This document shows, one piece after another, positions 1-14,500 of a stretch of DNA of 64,000 nucleotides. Below the pieces are notes generated by a model. It saw only the letters and a program-made list of their open reading frames with translations. It did not search any database and was not told the origin of the DNA. The DNA comes from Mycteria americana. Lineage: Eukaryota > Chordata > Aves > Ciconiiformes > Ciconiidae. The position numbers and the translations under genes are program-made. Each line of letters opens with the position of its first letter. Within the stretch, counting starts at the first letter, position 1. The DNA is taken from assembly GCF_035582795.1 (NCBI RefSeq), contig NC_134370.1, positions 50,021,501-50,085,500 of the forward strand, in the 5' to 3' direction.

Positions 1-2355
1 AGCTGTCTCATAAAAGTGCCTCCACAGAGGTCTATTGGTGTGTGGAGTCCAGCAGTGTTAAGCACAGTGAATGCACCTGGGAGCCCCGTGTCTTGATCAT
101 GTATCTGTGCTGCCAGTATTCTGCCTGTAAAACTGCAGGACTTCCACACACACTTCACTTACTCTTTGATCATAATAGGGCAGAATTTCAGCTGGTTTAA
201 ATTGTCTTGGACTGCAGAAATGAAAAAAAAAAAAAAAAAAAAAAAAGGAAATTATACTCTCCATGAGGATTTCCTTCCAGATCTGAATCCTGCGTATAGA
301 TTTGTCTTCAGATTTACGCGTTGTACGTCTCAACTTCACTGCCTTTTTTAGGAGTGGGCCTGAGTTTAATGATTTAGAAAAATTGGATTCCGTTCTTCTG
401 AGGTCTGTTCAGAGACAACTGCATGTTGTGTTTCTGAAGTGATTGACAAGTGACTGACATCTGATGGACAAGTGCAGTGGTCATCAGGTGATGTTTTATA
501 TTGAGATGTTCAGGCCTTACTCAAGTGACACATTTTTCCTGCTGTCCTGAGCAGTTACAATGTGAAGGTATCCATTAAAGTGCTCGGACTTGCTCCAGGC
601 CCAATTTGAGATTTGTGTGTGGAAAGCATTTCCCATTGCTTCTTTTAGAACTATATTACTCATGTCATCCTTTATAACCAGTATGTCAGGTTGTGCCCTA
701 GAATTTAGGCAATTCTTTCTGTCTTCTCAGATAGTTCCTTAGGTTTTTTAACTTCCCCCTCCCTCCCCCACCCCGCCGAGGATTCTTCTTATCAGATTTG
801 GTCAGGATAGGTTTTTTTAACCTCCCTCCATCCCTTCCTCCCTGACAGAAATTTCTACTTCAACTACCTTTTGTTTTTTAAGAAATCAGGACTCTCTTTG
901 GTTTTGTAGACTTTGGAAGATTTAGCAGTTCTCTCTCTTTTTGAAAAAAAGATGGATAAGAGAAATGTGAATCAAAGAAAGATTTGGAGCCTTGCCTTAA
1001 GGGTCATCTTGCCTTTAAGGAGTACTTAGCTCCTTGAAATACTTAGTTAGTTTGGGTTAGCTTTAGTAGTAAACTGCTCAACTGAGAAGTTCGGATGCTT
1101 ACTAGGAAAAGAGAATTCTCTTGCAGGCTTTTTCAGCTGTGAAGGGGGACAGCTGTAATTCATCTGTCTCGATTCAGTGAAGGTTGCCCTCTATTGCTGG
1201 CTTAAAACAGCCATGTATTACCCTCTTTGTGTACCTCAGCAGGTAATCTAATTTGTTCTGAATTCAGTTATGCAGAAGCTCAGCAGCACAACTGAATACC
1301 TCCTTGTAGATTGGAAAAATTTTGTATTCCCCAATGTCCTTTGCTGTTGTTACCAGATGGCACCTCCTATGGCCTTCCTGTGGGTTGTCTATACCTACTG
1401 CTCAGATGCTTTCAGTATGCTGTTTCCTAAGGGCAAACTAGTACTGTTCCAGATACAATTTTTTTTTTCATAGTTATGGTTTGAGTTTTGTCACAATCAA
1501 TCTCGCTTTTTGGTAAAAAAAATCTGTAATTTTTCTAACATTAAAATTCCACATAAGACTTTGGAAGGACGCTTACTTCAGGATAATATTTTTGTAATTT
1601 TTTGTTTGTTTTTTTGCTATGAAGGAGAAAGTCCATCAGGGATTAGATCTCATTGCAAAGATCATTCCTATTGCCTGCAAAGTGTATGTCTTTTTCTGTG
1701 AAAAGTGCCAGTTGTACCGGCTATGTTACAAGAATTTTTGCCTTTCAAAATACTCACTTTTGCAGGGTTGTTGGTTTTTTTTAGGACTCAAACTGTTGAG
1801 TAGCCTTCTGATGGTACATTATGTTTTTCCAAAGTCAAGCAGGGGATTACCGTACAACGGTAAATGCTATTCCTTCCACAGAAAATAGCTATCTTTCCTC
1901 TGTATTACTGAATGCTTTGTGTATCCTAGACATTTAATATGTCTTTGTGGTAACACAATGTAGTAGTCAAAATGAACCATCTCAGAAGTTTGTTTATATG
2001 CAGTCAAGTTAAAAAAAAAAAAAAAATTTTTTTTATTGCTAGTGACTCGTCAAAAATCCTGTGTATGCATAAGAACACTACAATCATACTAATGAAATAC
2101 TCTGCTGCTATAAGGCTTCCTTCAGTTTTGATACACTAAACACTGTTTTGACTTGATTTATTCTGTTTCCGGTTGTATTATCGGCATAAGACCTTTTCTT
2201 GTCCCTGAAATACTTTAATATCCATCAGCACTGCTAGAATGTTACTTTATTATTATTTTTGCTGTACTCCTATGCAACTTCCCAAGTGTTTCTCTACAAA
2301 TTTTGATTATTTTTACTGAATTCTGGTTGTTTTTTCTTGTTTTCTCTTTACTTAG
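1..2355 (+). other. SCAPER: SCAPER intron sequence upstream of the first visible exon
   Basis: AT-rich, no exon I can support. It contains an uninterrupted A24 run at 223-246, an A16 run joined to T8 at 2011-2034, and pyrimidine-rich stretches around 745-860. Short open frames here have no family resemblance and no convincing splice signals. The previous SCAPER exon must lie before position 1 or be too short for me to recognise. Confidence 0.7.
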
Positions 2356-2585
2356 GTTAGTGTTCCAGATGACCATAATGCTACTCCAGGCAGAAGTGCA
2401 AATAAGCAGGTATTTGAAGGTTTAACAACAGGACTTCTGAGGATAACTGCTGTGATTTTCAGATGTCTAATCTCCAGCTTCCCAGATGGAAACAACCACT
2501 CTACTGCACTGAAGATATTACAGGAAGTGAAAAGTAAATCCTCTCAAGTGGAAGCCTTCAACAGCAGAGTCCAAGACCTGATCAG
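2356..2585 (+). CDS. SCAPER: SCAPER coding exon (first in window)
   Basis: Acceptor after a pyrimidine tract ending CTTAG at 2351-2355. The frame opens with VSVPDDHN at codon phase 0 and runs 76 codons through RSANKQVFEGLTTGLLRI to VQDLI, leaving two bases (AG) that combine with T of the next exon to give Ser. The donor is GTTAAA, weak at +3 and +5. If the intron were retained the frame stays open to a stop at 2704. Confidence 0.9.
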
Positions 2586-5500
2586 GTTAAAAAAAAATGA
2601 TGAAACTTCTCTAAACCTTCTTTACTACAGAGAAAAAAAATGCAATGATTTAAGAAAGGAACAAACTGCTTTAACTCTTAACTTAGTAAGAGTAGTTTGT
2701 GTGTAGAGTCAAGAGGACTGTTGAAATGCTATATTCTCAGACAAAAATGTTCTTCAAAAAAACTGCTGATGCAGAAATACAGAAAACCAAGAGTGTTTTA
2801 CTTTTGGACTTGCTTTTTTTGTGTCCTTTCTGTCAGTTTCTTCTCCTAATTACCTCAGAGTCAGCTTCCATATTTTCATTATTTTCTCTCAGTTCTCTAT
2901 GCCAACTGTGTATGCCCATTGCCTGCATGGTCCTCTATATCATACATGTATTCATATAAGCTTTCCATAATATACATACTTCCCATTATAAAGATTAGCC
3001 AATAATTCCTATAATCTGATTTCAACTTTTATAATGTAGCTGTATTTTAATAGCAATTTTCTTTTCAAGTATATTTCTTGAGCAAAATTTCAATCAAAAT
3101 AACTCAGTTGTAACAGTAGAGTAAAAGAGAATACAGTTTTGTTCATTTTTACTTGAAACATTCTAATTCTTTGGTAAAAACACTTGAACCTGAATACATT
3201 TATATATATACAATTAATATATATCTAATATATATATTTAAAACTAATATATATCCAACAATATATTAGACTTGCTAAAAGTGTATAGTTTCCCTGAAAA
3301 ATTATATAAATAGTCATCAATACTTCTTTGGCCCTCTGAAGAAAGGAAATTCTGATTATATGCTACTGAAAAAGTGTCACAGTGAGCATCTTCAGACTTT
3401 TCGAAGTCTGGTATGATGCTGATGGATACAAAAAAGACAGCTGGAGGAGGAAAGCAAAACAAGTAGTTGTCATAGATACCAGTGACCTCTAAAACTTTAT
3501 TGTTCTCATGTAACCCGCCTTCTCCCCAAACAGGTTTTGAAAGAGTGTGAAATTTCAGGATGTTGTGTTCTCCCCTTTTATGAATGGGAGGGTGGGAGGT
3601 CTGCTTATTGATATCTGTGCTGAACAGACATCTGACACTGACTGGGCCAAGCACAGGCATACCCTTAAGATAAGAAGATACATGAGAATCCAACTAGGTC
3701 CCTCACCTGAGGCACTTTAGGGCATCTGGTTATAAATGGAGAATGAAAGGCATGATGACAAGGTAATAGCACAATTAGGAAATAAAGAGAGAAGGCATTT
3801 TAAACTAGTCAAAACCAGACAAATTCTATTATTAATGAGAATCTTTCACCTCCAGGTCATTGTATCATATGTCCTTGCAGAGTTGATTAAATGAGACTTT
3901 TAGGAAGGTGGGGGAAGAAAGAGGAAAGTTGAAATAAAATTGTTTTCTTCCCTTTGGGACAACTAGACCTGATGCATAAACAAAAATTATCTACACACTG
4001 TCTGGGTATCAAAAGGGTAGCCAAATTATTGGAACTATGCTACCGTAGGTAAAAAGACTCAGAGATGGAGGCAATAGATTAGAGAGCTTTGACATTCCAC
4101 TTGTCTGTATGCTCAGTTCTTCAAGGACGGGAGTGCTTCATGCGTCTTCTCATTGTCTCCGGATGCCATTAAAGAATAGTCCCAGTAGACTGAAAACTCT
4201 CATCCATTTCTTCTCTGCCAAAAGAGCAGCTGCTTTGTATCCAGGTGTGGGTGTAAAAGAAGGGGGACAATGAACATGTTTTGCAGGTGTCAGACTGTAG
4301 AGATGTTCCTAGGGAAAAAGGAAGAGCATATTGATGAGGATGGTTGTGCCTTTTTGTGAGTAATCATCTGTCAGTATCAGCTGTATTTTATTTCATTCTT
4401 CTTCTCCCCTCCTATTTCACAGAGATATTTCTAGCACTCAGCATTTCTCTGTGACTGTGATGTATCTAACACACAGCTCTGTCCCTGGAATTATTCTGCT
4501 AGTATGGGAGAGCTTGTTTATCACCTGTATGATCAGGTGGATTGCTGAGATCAAAATCTGCAAGAAACCTAATGCTGGTAACCTTTCATGTTGCTGAATA
4601 GAACAGATGAATCAAATTTACCTGAGCAATGACTGTGCAATTAATAACCTTCATTTATCTTTAAGTGTTTTTAACCGCTGTACATCAGCAGCTTTAAAAA
4701 TCTTTCATACTGCGGTCACACTTCTTGCTTTATATTCAGTGTATTTTTATTCTTAATTACTTTCACTGCTTCCAAAAGCTTTGTGTCAGAAGGGTAAACT
4801 TTGGCAGAAAGTCTAGCTTCTAGCCCTGAAGAGAGATTAGTCTGAGTAACAGCACTGTCTGAAAAGTGGAGAGGGTTTTTTTCTCTAATCTTAAAAGTCC
4901 CTGGTTTTTCAAAATCAGACTGTAAGATATGCGAGGGAATAGTTATTTTTAATAAATGCTTGTACAGCTCCTGGGACAAGCATTATCTATTCAGTATTAT
5001 TTATTTACTAGAATAATTATTATTTAATAGTGTTCCATACTTTGTCAAGTCAGGGTGGTCTTGACATCATGGAACCATATAGCCAATGGTGTTCCCATCT
5101 CAAGGAGCCTACATTCAAAGAGGCAACCTCTAACAAGTGGACTTCACAAGCAAGTAGACAGAACAGCTGGTAGGATGTAGTAATATTAATAATAGGATGG
5201 TTTAGTATAGACTATCAGTGTAAAAACAGTGAATCAGTTGATGGTGTCTGAAACCAATTGGTTTCCCATGTCTGTTAAGTCAGATGGAGGCACAGGATAT
5301 AACAGCAATTCTTCTGATTTTTGACAAGAAGTTTCTCCCACTTGATAAGAGTGGAGGAAAGTACAAAGAAAAGTAGAGGGTAAAGAGAAGAAGGGGGTGA
5401 TTGCAATGGTATATCTGTCTCCACGAAGGAAGTTGATGTAACATAAGTCAGCAGAATGAACAGTTGAGACAGAGTAAAATCTGAGAAGCTGAATGTTTGT

Positions 5501-8500
5501 TGTAGAAAAAGGAAAGTATGTGAAGTTAGTTGATATCAGCAAAGTGACATGGAAAAAAAATTATCTGTATGCACAATTTAAGTGGAGTGGATAATGATCA
5601 AAGTATGCAAGAACCTGGTATGGACAGAGAGATCTTGGTACAGGGACAAACAGCAAAATTTTTGGCATAGGTTTCCAAGCTATTAGAAATTCAAAGAAGA
5701 AACTTCAGCAGTAGTGATCTGATGATCAGCAATGATGATCTGATCTACTCTGATAATAAAAAAGAAAGAGGAGTTTTCAGTTTAAAAAAAAAAAAAGTCA
5801 CTAGCATGGTTTTCTCTATGTTGAGTTTTGGTTGAGGTCCTGAGGAGGCTTTCTGATCCTAATGGTACCTGGATGATAGATGATATAGATGATACCTTCT
5901 ATACTGATGGTAGAATGTTGTTACCTGCATGTTCTATTAGTCTCTTAATGGTTGCATATATTTTAAAAAGGGAAAAAAAACCCAACAACTGGGTAGTAGT
6001 TGTTATGATATACGTATTGCAATAAAATGTTCTCTGGGTAACATCATTGTCTTCTTGAATTAGTGTGTTCTACAAAGTTTATCTCTTCATGCTAAAAAGA
6101 AATTGTCCTGTTGTAGAGCTATAAAGATTATTATAAATCATTTAACTATGGCAAAATTCCATTGTCCTTCTAGGAGTATGGTAAAATAAACGTTTACACT
6201 CATCTTTCTTGTACAGTATAATACAAATTATCTTACAACAGACAGATCTCTTAGCAAAAACTACTGATAGTTACAGAGAGCCAGATCTGATGTTATTGTA
6301 ATTTGAATTGTTTTATTGAACCCTTTCAGAAACAGTATTTAAGTAATCACAACCTGCATTTTGTATTGTTTGATAGTAGAGAAGCAGAAATTACTTCCTT
6401 TGCAAAACTGGCATGGGACTATTTTTTTTAATACAGTTTTTCTTCTGTTTCTAGTTATGTGGTGAACATAGGGTTGATAGACAAGCTGTGTTGCTGTTTC
6501 CTCTCCGTTCAAGGCCCTGTTGATGAGAATCCCAAAATAGCAACTTTTCTACAAAATGCTACAGCAGTGTTGCATGGAATATGTCAACTATGTTTTGCTG
6601 TCAATGGAAGGTAGGTGCACTTGGTCTGTCATCTCTACATATGTTCATCAGGCAGCAGCCATTGTAACCCTGTGCCAACACCGCGTTCATGGAAGTGAGC
6701 ATTCTGATGAGGCTGTTAAACAGAACTGTTCTTAGTCACACAGTAATAGCCGGTAAAGAAACAGTGCGGGAAATTCACTCTGCTCACCCTTTCACCATTG
6801 AACTGTAAATAGTTACCTTCACTGAGTCTTGATTCTTGTAAGTCATTTATCAGAATTGCAAACTTTATCTCCTTTACTCATCATTACGGAGAGGGTTTTA
6901 TCACTACTGATTTTAAGTGTCCAGTACTAAGGACTTCAAGAGGTATTTTATTATCAGCTAAAATCAACTCTTAATTGATTTGTCTCTAGAGCAGCCTAAT
7001 TCTTTAAAATACCACTGTCAGTAAAGGAATTATATTTTCTGTAAAGAAAAGTATTACTAGATTTGTCAGGGAATTTGCCAATGCAAAATGTTCATTATCA
7101 TAACCTAACCAGGGTTGTGGGGAGTGAGCATGAGGTATGTGTGTGCCAGCAAATCTGGACTTTTGTAATCTACAGCGTAGGACAGCCTGACACTGTGAGA
7201 GTCAAAATTTAAGAGCTTCAGGATGCATGTACTAGAACCTACCACCATTAGACTGTTACACGTTTCAGGAGAAGACAAGGCTGACAGAACTTTACAATGA
7301 ATTCCTGAAGGGAAAAATGATGCTAGGATTGGAAAACTAGAGTTAATAAAACATAAAGTAAGAAACAAAGCTGCAGGTGAGAGCTGTTGCTAGTAGCTCA
7401 GGGACACAGGCACATGGAAAAAGAACTGCAAGAAATATGAGCCCAAGGAGACCATCCCAACTTACTGAAATTTGCCTTTCTGAAAGCTGCCAACTTGGCA
7501 TTTTACATTCCAGGAAAGCGCTGCCAAAAGTCGAATGCATAGTAAAAAAAAAAAAATTTTTCAAAAAAAAATCACACTTCTCTTAGTGGAATAATAGTTC
7601 TAGCTACAAGAGTGAGTAATATATTTTCAATTTCTGAAGCAGGCACATGCTTCACCTAAATAATAGAGATCTTTGCACTCCACAATAATACAGCACTGTG
7701 CCAGTACTTCTTTCGAGAACATCTGTGCTTTGTACCAGAATAATAATTTCGGAGGGTTGAGCATTTTTCTTCAGTTACACCAAGAAGTGTCTGATCTGAT
7801 TACTCGCATACAACAGCAATGCTTTCGATTTTATCCAAAGGTGCTGATTGTTCTCGATTTCCAGGTTGGATTGTTCATTTGAGCATGAAAAGAAATGAGA
7901 GGAATGAACTTGGAGATTTCAAAACTGTTGTCTTTCACTTTTAGATCAAAAGCTTTGGTGTAACTGATTAGAAGTGCAGTTTAAATTAAATGTCTTTCAT
8001 CACTCTCATTTAAGATGTGAATGGAGAGTGTAATTCTGTCGTGTTACAGAAGTCCTTAGTATTCAAGGTGATTTAAATGGAAAAAGGTATTGCCAAACAC
8101 AGATTAAGGTGGTAGAAACAGAGCTCAAATTTATCGAATTCTTAAATATGTCACAATACATGTTGTGTGATACGTGATCTGCAGCACAAAAGGTGGCCTG
8201 TCTTTGTGAGAAATACAGATGCCTCTTTTATTTGTGGTAAATAGCAGTAGGAGGCAACGCAGCCTATTTAGTCAGAATCCAGCATTTCTCATTCTCCAAC
8301 TCAGTTGATACGTGCTTGAGCACCAAACAAACATGCCGCATTATACTCCTCTGTACATCAGAGTAACTAACCACTCTGATCATACTACTTTTGGAGTTGT
8401 TACTGAGAGGAAGAAAGTCTAGTGAGTACTACCAGTGCTCTGACACTGCAGCATGAAAAGAAGTTTTGCCAAAATAATATCAGGCTTTCACCATTGTTGC

Positions 8501-11500
8501 AAGAGCAATTTTGAATTGTTTTTTTGATATATTCTCCTATATAGAATGTTTCCAGGTTGGGGAACTTCTTTATGCTCCTCGATGGCGATCATGGGGGACA
8601 CAAAATTAATTTGCCTTTTTCTGATAAAACTATTTCAGGCTGTTGTTTTTCATATGAAAAGTTGTCATTCGATATTAAATGAATTAGAGTATTTTTATAC
8701 AGTGCTCTTTATCCTGTGTGGAGATCTTAGCATGCTGCACCACTGAGTGGCATGGTGGGAAGCTGATAGGACAGTAGACGCTGGGTGGCTAACACACAGG
8801 ACCACCTCAGGGCTCTCAAACCATCCATAGCGCCTGCAACAATGAAATCCTTTATGAGCTAGAAGTGGCCAAGCGTTCCGTGATCCTCCTCTTTTGCTTT
8901 CAGACACCACCAGGCTGTTACAAACTTCACTGCGACTGTAATCGGTGATATCCTTGGAGGGCCAGAAATTAAACACTCTAACTCAAGTTTTAAACAATTA
9001 GGAGATCCTGTCCTGTGGGTACAAAGTATGTTAGGCCATTTCTGGAGCTCTGATGTAGGAAGAGCTGTCAATCCAGACTTTCCTGTCTTCCTCACAAGAA
9101 CATTTCATAAAACTCCCAAATTTACCGGAATATTTCTAAACCAAGCTCTGAATTGATACCCAGTGTTTATTTGGACAGTTACTTCATGGAAAACAATTTT
9201 ATAGGCAGGGAAGAGATCTTAGTCAAGTACCTCCCTGCACATACCTCTACATCAGGCAAGATGTCACAACAATAATGATTATTAGAGAATAGCCTCAAAT
9301 TGTATCATATATGTATCTCAACATTAAGTATTAAATGAGGTCTATGGTTGATATAATGTAGATGATAAAATTTTAAGACATAAACTAAGATACCTTTTTT
9401 ATTCCCATGGTAGACTTAGAAAAAAGAAAAGTCCAAAATCATGGAGTTAGATACAATAAAGGGAAGTCTTGCTAATGTAGAAACATAAATTGGAGGATTC
9501 TCAATTTTAACATCATAAAAAGTTATTGAAATGAGGGAATCCATTCTGAACATATGGTATAAACATATCTTATTGTAAGAGAGGGATTTTCTTTTCATTA
9601 ATGATCAAGGTCTTTAAAAAGATTTAACTTTGATATTGAACTTACTTCTCAAATGATCATTTTTGGTACTGGCTAATAAATGCTAGATTGATTCTTTTAA
9701 TTAAAGTTTTGCTGTGGATGTAACAGCACATTTTCCAAACACTGTGTAATGCATATCAAAGATCATTTGTTGAAAACATTAATAACTTGTAACCCCATGT
9801 GAACCTTGTTTTGGTAATTTTTATACCCTCATCTGTTATACAGTGAGAATCAGTGAGGTTGACTTGAGACCCCCAACTGGAAGTCCCATTTTTCTTTTGC
9901 TGTGTTGCATCCATTGCTAGCAATGGAGGTGAGAGGTCCTTTCTCTCTGATGAGTTAAAAAAAAAAAAGTGTATGAGAGCTGAAAATAGGGTATTGTCCC
10001 TTATTGTATGTAGTGAGAAGTCATAAAATGCAGCACATCTGAATATTGAGCTATCTCTATTTGCTGAACAAAAGATGAGTGTGACATTTGATACTTAGGC
10101 TTGAAAATTGTGGCCATGATAATGCTTAACTGTTTTTTGCTCACCATTAAGGGTAACAGTAGCCAGAATTGAAAACAGAGACATTTTTATTAACCTGAAA
10201 TAAAGCAAAATATTAAATAGAGTTTATACAGAATAACAGTGGTTTATATAGCCATATAAATCTGTCTTGCAATTTGTGTCCAATTCCAGATGTCCAGTAG
10301 CAACGTTCAGGATGATAGCCTTGTTTTCCAGAGTTTATTATTGTAACTATGAGAGATATAAGGCCTATTTTGGGCTCTTGAGTCCTGAATACACATATGG
10401 AGCATGCTTGGATTGTAAACATGAGACAGTAAACAATGAGCAGGCATGGAATGCAAGGAGTGTTAATAAAAATATGGCCATGCTGCCCTAGCTCACCCTT
10501 CCCTAAAAGCAGGAGTGAAGACAAGTAAGAAAATATATTGCAAGTCCTTCATCAGCATAGCAAGGATCTTGCTTATGTTCCTGGTTTTTTTCTGTACTGC
10601 CCAGCGTTCATCAAATCTATATCCCTTTTTTCCCTATATAGTCTCTGGAACTAAGGTTTCTGTCCAAGAAGTTTAGTTGTTACTCTATGGAGGACTATTG
10701 TTAATGCCTCATTTCACTTTTGCCCATTAGTATGAATGAGGAAATTCATATTAACCACAGAGTTAACACAAATAGCAGGAGGAAACTATCAGCAGTAGTG
10801 CAATGTAAGGGTTAATCACTAAGGAAGAATGTCCTCCCTAAGAGCAGTACAGTGGACTAGCAATAAGACACACACAAGGAGGGAAGTGGGTTGTGCACAA
10901 GGAGAATATTGCAAATAATAGTCCCTCAAATCATATAGCTTCTTGGGACATCAACTTTTTCAAAATCTTGCTGTTTTCTTGATGTAAGAAATGTCTGCAA
11001 GCTCCCTCATTAATCTAGGAACATTGAATGTCATAGCAGTACAGTAGCTAAATTGTTACTATTGTATGTTATCTAAACCAGTAGTGGAATACATATAAAT
11101 CTGTGTCAACAGCTAATGAAGCTGTGGATTACAAGCTGCAGTGGCGGAAAGCTGCAGATATATAGGGTTTGATCCAGGAAAATAGTGACTGTCATGTCAC
11201 AGATATGCAAGGAAGTAGGCTGGTCTGTTTTCAGTTTTATTACAGTAATTAAGATAATGTCTGTTTTGGCTGCTGGATGGCGAATTACATGCAAGTCTGC
11301 CTGAATGCTGGTTGTGCTTCTCACCACTTCCAATGGACAGCAGATCCAGCAAGTACTGTAAACTAACTAAAACTTGTTCTTGAAATTACTAAAAGGTTTC
11401 AAATAATCGCTTTTACACAGTACTGTGATTCCTAGCTTGACAGTGTGAATTATAACAAGGTCTGACAGGTGCTAAATACTTCTTTATACTTCTTCTATTA

Positions 11501-14500
11501 TTATTTTGCCTCTTTATTTTGACATCCCTTTCTAAATAAAATAATATAGAAGCAAGAAGTACAGATGACAGTTTTTAAAATCCTAATAATAATAAAAAAA
11601 AACGGATTAGATTCTAATCCTTTTGAAAACTCATGTTTCCATTTGGCTCCATGTTTTTAATCAGGAGTATATATTTCAAATATACAAACATTACAATGTA
11701 TACCCTTAGAGAGGCTTGTCTGCTTGTTAGCTCAGTCAGTTTTTAAAACAATATATTTTCAGATATAAACAGTTTGCTCATATTGAAGTTTGGAGAAATT
11801 GTACTTTTATACTTGTTCTGCAGAGTATGCTGTTTCTCATCAAGCTGTATTGAATTCCTGTTTTTAATAAATAGTGGTGTATTTTAAGCAATGAAGTACC
11901 CCTGTTTAGTATCTTTCTTTCTTGGGATGGATATATCCACATTTTTAAATTCTTAAACCTTTTTTGTAAGTTATAAACCTCCTACCAATTCTTGATGGCA
12001 GAAGCTGAAAATCATAATAGCAGCCCATAATGAAAATTCCCTGCATTTCATTAAACTTTTCTTTTTAAGATCCTGTAGGTTTTTAGACCATAATATAAAT
12101 ATTTGCCTGTTTTTCTGTGTTAAATATAGATACTTGGTAAAGTTTGAAAGCCCTTTTTTTTTTTCCAGCTATATAAGCCAATGTGAAAAATCCGGTAAGT
12201 CTTGCTTCCCTTCAGTGATTAATTGAAGGGGTTTTGTCCATACTGACTATTTTACTTTGGCAGCTGTTACAGGCATAGAGAGTAAGCTTCTTTAAATAGG
12301 AGAATTAAAAGGAAGTACATCCATGGGAATCTCCTCTCTTAACTTTAGTTATGTAAAACCTAGGTTTCTTTTATGACATCGTCATCTTATGATATTAGCG
12401 TTTTTATGCGTTTTTACTTCAGTCTGTGTCCCAACAGTTATCACTGAATTGTCACTGGGCTTACCTTTCAGGTGGACTAAAAATCTGCTAAAAGTGTGAA
12501 ATCCACTGTTGCACAGACTTGACTAAAATCACTCAAAGCAGCATGTGCAAAGGTTCATGCTTTATTTTCCAGCATCTCATGTTGGATGAATAATGTCTTT
12601 TACCTTTTTATTGTAAACATTTAGGCTTAAAGTGATTATAACTGACAGTTAAACCCAACAGGAGCCAGTGGCCTGTTCATATACACATTAACTGTAATAC
12701 AGGCAGCATAAAAAATAAACGTTTCTAACAGATCCTTCAATCCACCAAACCTAGAAGACAGGGTTTTTTTGGGTTTTTTTGGTTGTGGTGGTGGTGTTGT
12801 TTTGGGTTGTTTTTTGTTTTTTTGGGGTTTTTTTTTTGTTTTTTGGGTTTTTTTAACCAGCTTTGTCCTGTGGTGTAACTTTAAAATTCCTGGTCTTTTC
12901 TGTGAAAAAAATAATGCTTGCATTTTGAGTTATTTTACAATTGACTTTTTTATGTATATTGTGATTCATTCACTGCTCCAGAGCAGCACAAAATGGTAAA
13001 AGGATTTCATCCAGCGATGTAAGCTTTTTCATATGGAATTGTTTAAAAATAATGATGGAGTGAGAGTTGAAAGCAAGCTAACTTTAACCTTTGCTAAAAT
13101 TGGTCAATCTTCTCATTGCATATAGTCACCAAAAATTCTGTGAGGTATCATATACAGTAATTAATTTGGGGTTATCATTTGACCGTGAGTGGTTTTTTCT
13201 GTTTTGTACTGTTGAAAAAGCTAAGATTGAAATTAAGAAATACTAGTTGGCAAAAGGAGCTGTGCTCTCATGTGATACTGTGGAAATAAACATTCTAGTT
13301 ACTTGAGCTTAGTTAAGTGACGGTTAACACATTTTGGCTACTGCATGCTGCAAAATAAATAATTGGACATCAGAAACTCTTTTAAAGTGAGGAAATACTA
13401 AGGAGTCCACAGATACACAAACCGAAGTTGTAGAAATGCACAGAGGTGGTCCCAGAGCTGTGTTAGCTCGCCCTGCTTTTGCAGCCGTCCAGGTTCGTTC
13501 CTCGCTTGCAGCCAGGTTCACGTGCCAACACGACTTGAAACTATGCAGCAGGAATCTCTATAAAGGCACAGCTGGCAAGGCCAGGTGATGGTTCAGGAAG
13601 TTTCTCTGCTGAATCCATTCAAACACACTCACTTAAAGACCACAGAGTTTTGAAATGAAGATTTTGGGCATGGATTCCAGGCGTAGGAAAAGGAAAGTAA
13701 TGCCATAAATTGTTGTGCAGCATAGCCCCACCCAAAACACACTTAGAGCTCTGGTATCTTTTCCACTTTTTTATTCTTTATGGAGTAGATGTTGGGATCA
13801 TTATGAGTGTTACAAACTGCAAGCTGACCGTTTGTGGTTCTTCTTTTGCAGCAGGTAAGTGGCATCAAATCATAATTTTAATCATCTTTTTAATTTACTT
13901 CAGCTTGTCTTTCAAATGTTATTACCTGTATTTTGAGAGAATCCTACACCCATGGCCTTCTGAAGCACAGTGGCAGCTGGTTTTGTGGCACAGTTTCTTT
14001 AAGGATTGTTAGGAGTTCAGTTGCCTATGACAGTATTGAACAAACACCCCATTTTTGGAACCTGTACAATGAACTCGGACACATTTGTCTCCAGCTGACT
14101 CTCTACAAATCGCTGACCGCTAACTGGCAGAGTTGTAGCGGAGGTCCGGTGGTGACTGATGGTCATAGTCACTTGTGTAACAACACAGATACTGGAAATT
14201 AGGCACACCTACATTGCTTTTGTTCTTACTGTGTGTCTTACCTAAAGATCTGATTGCTTCTTTCAAAGATTTGTGATGTAATTATGCAGTCTTATGTGTT
14301 TTTTGTACAGCATAGGTATCACTGAAATAGGACTGGGACATTAATCCTTGAGGTAGCAGCAGAGGATGCTGTACTTAACAGCTTTTTCAGTAACATCAAG
14401 AATTCACAGACTGTAAATAGAAAGAACTTGGAAAGAAGTGGTACCCGTAAATGCTAATTTCAGATAAGATCATTCCTTACATGTGTGATCTAACTGATAA

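Noticed and set aside
3244-3693. 149-codon - strand open frame in a SCAPER intron
   Set aside because: No recognisable domain or repeat origin; one frame of this length is expected by chance in 64 kb.
5040-5170. Phrase resembling 'cccatctcaaggagcctaca', reminiscent of an old dispersed repeat
   Set aside because: Match is too short to support an element or name a family.
8740-9110. Possible decayed DNA transposon
   Set aside because: No terminal inverted repeats or target-site duplication that I could pair; only a vague impression.
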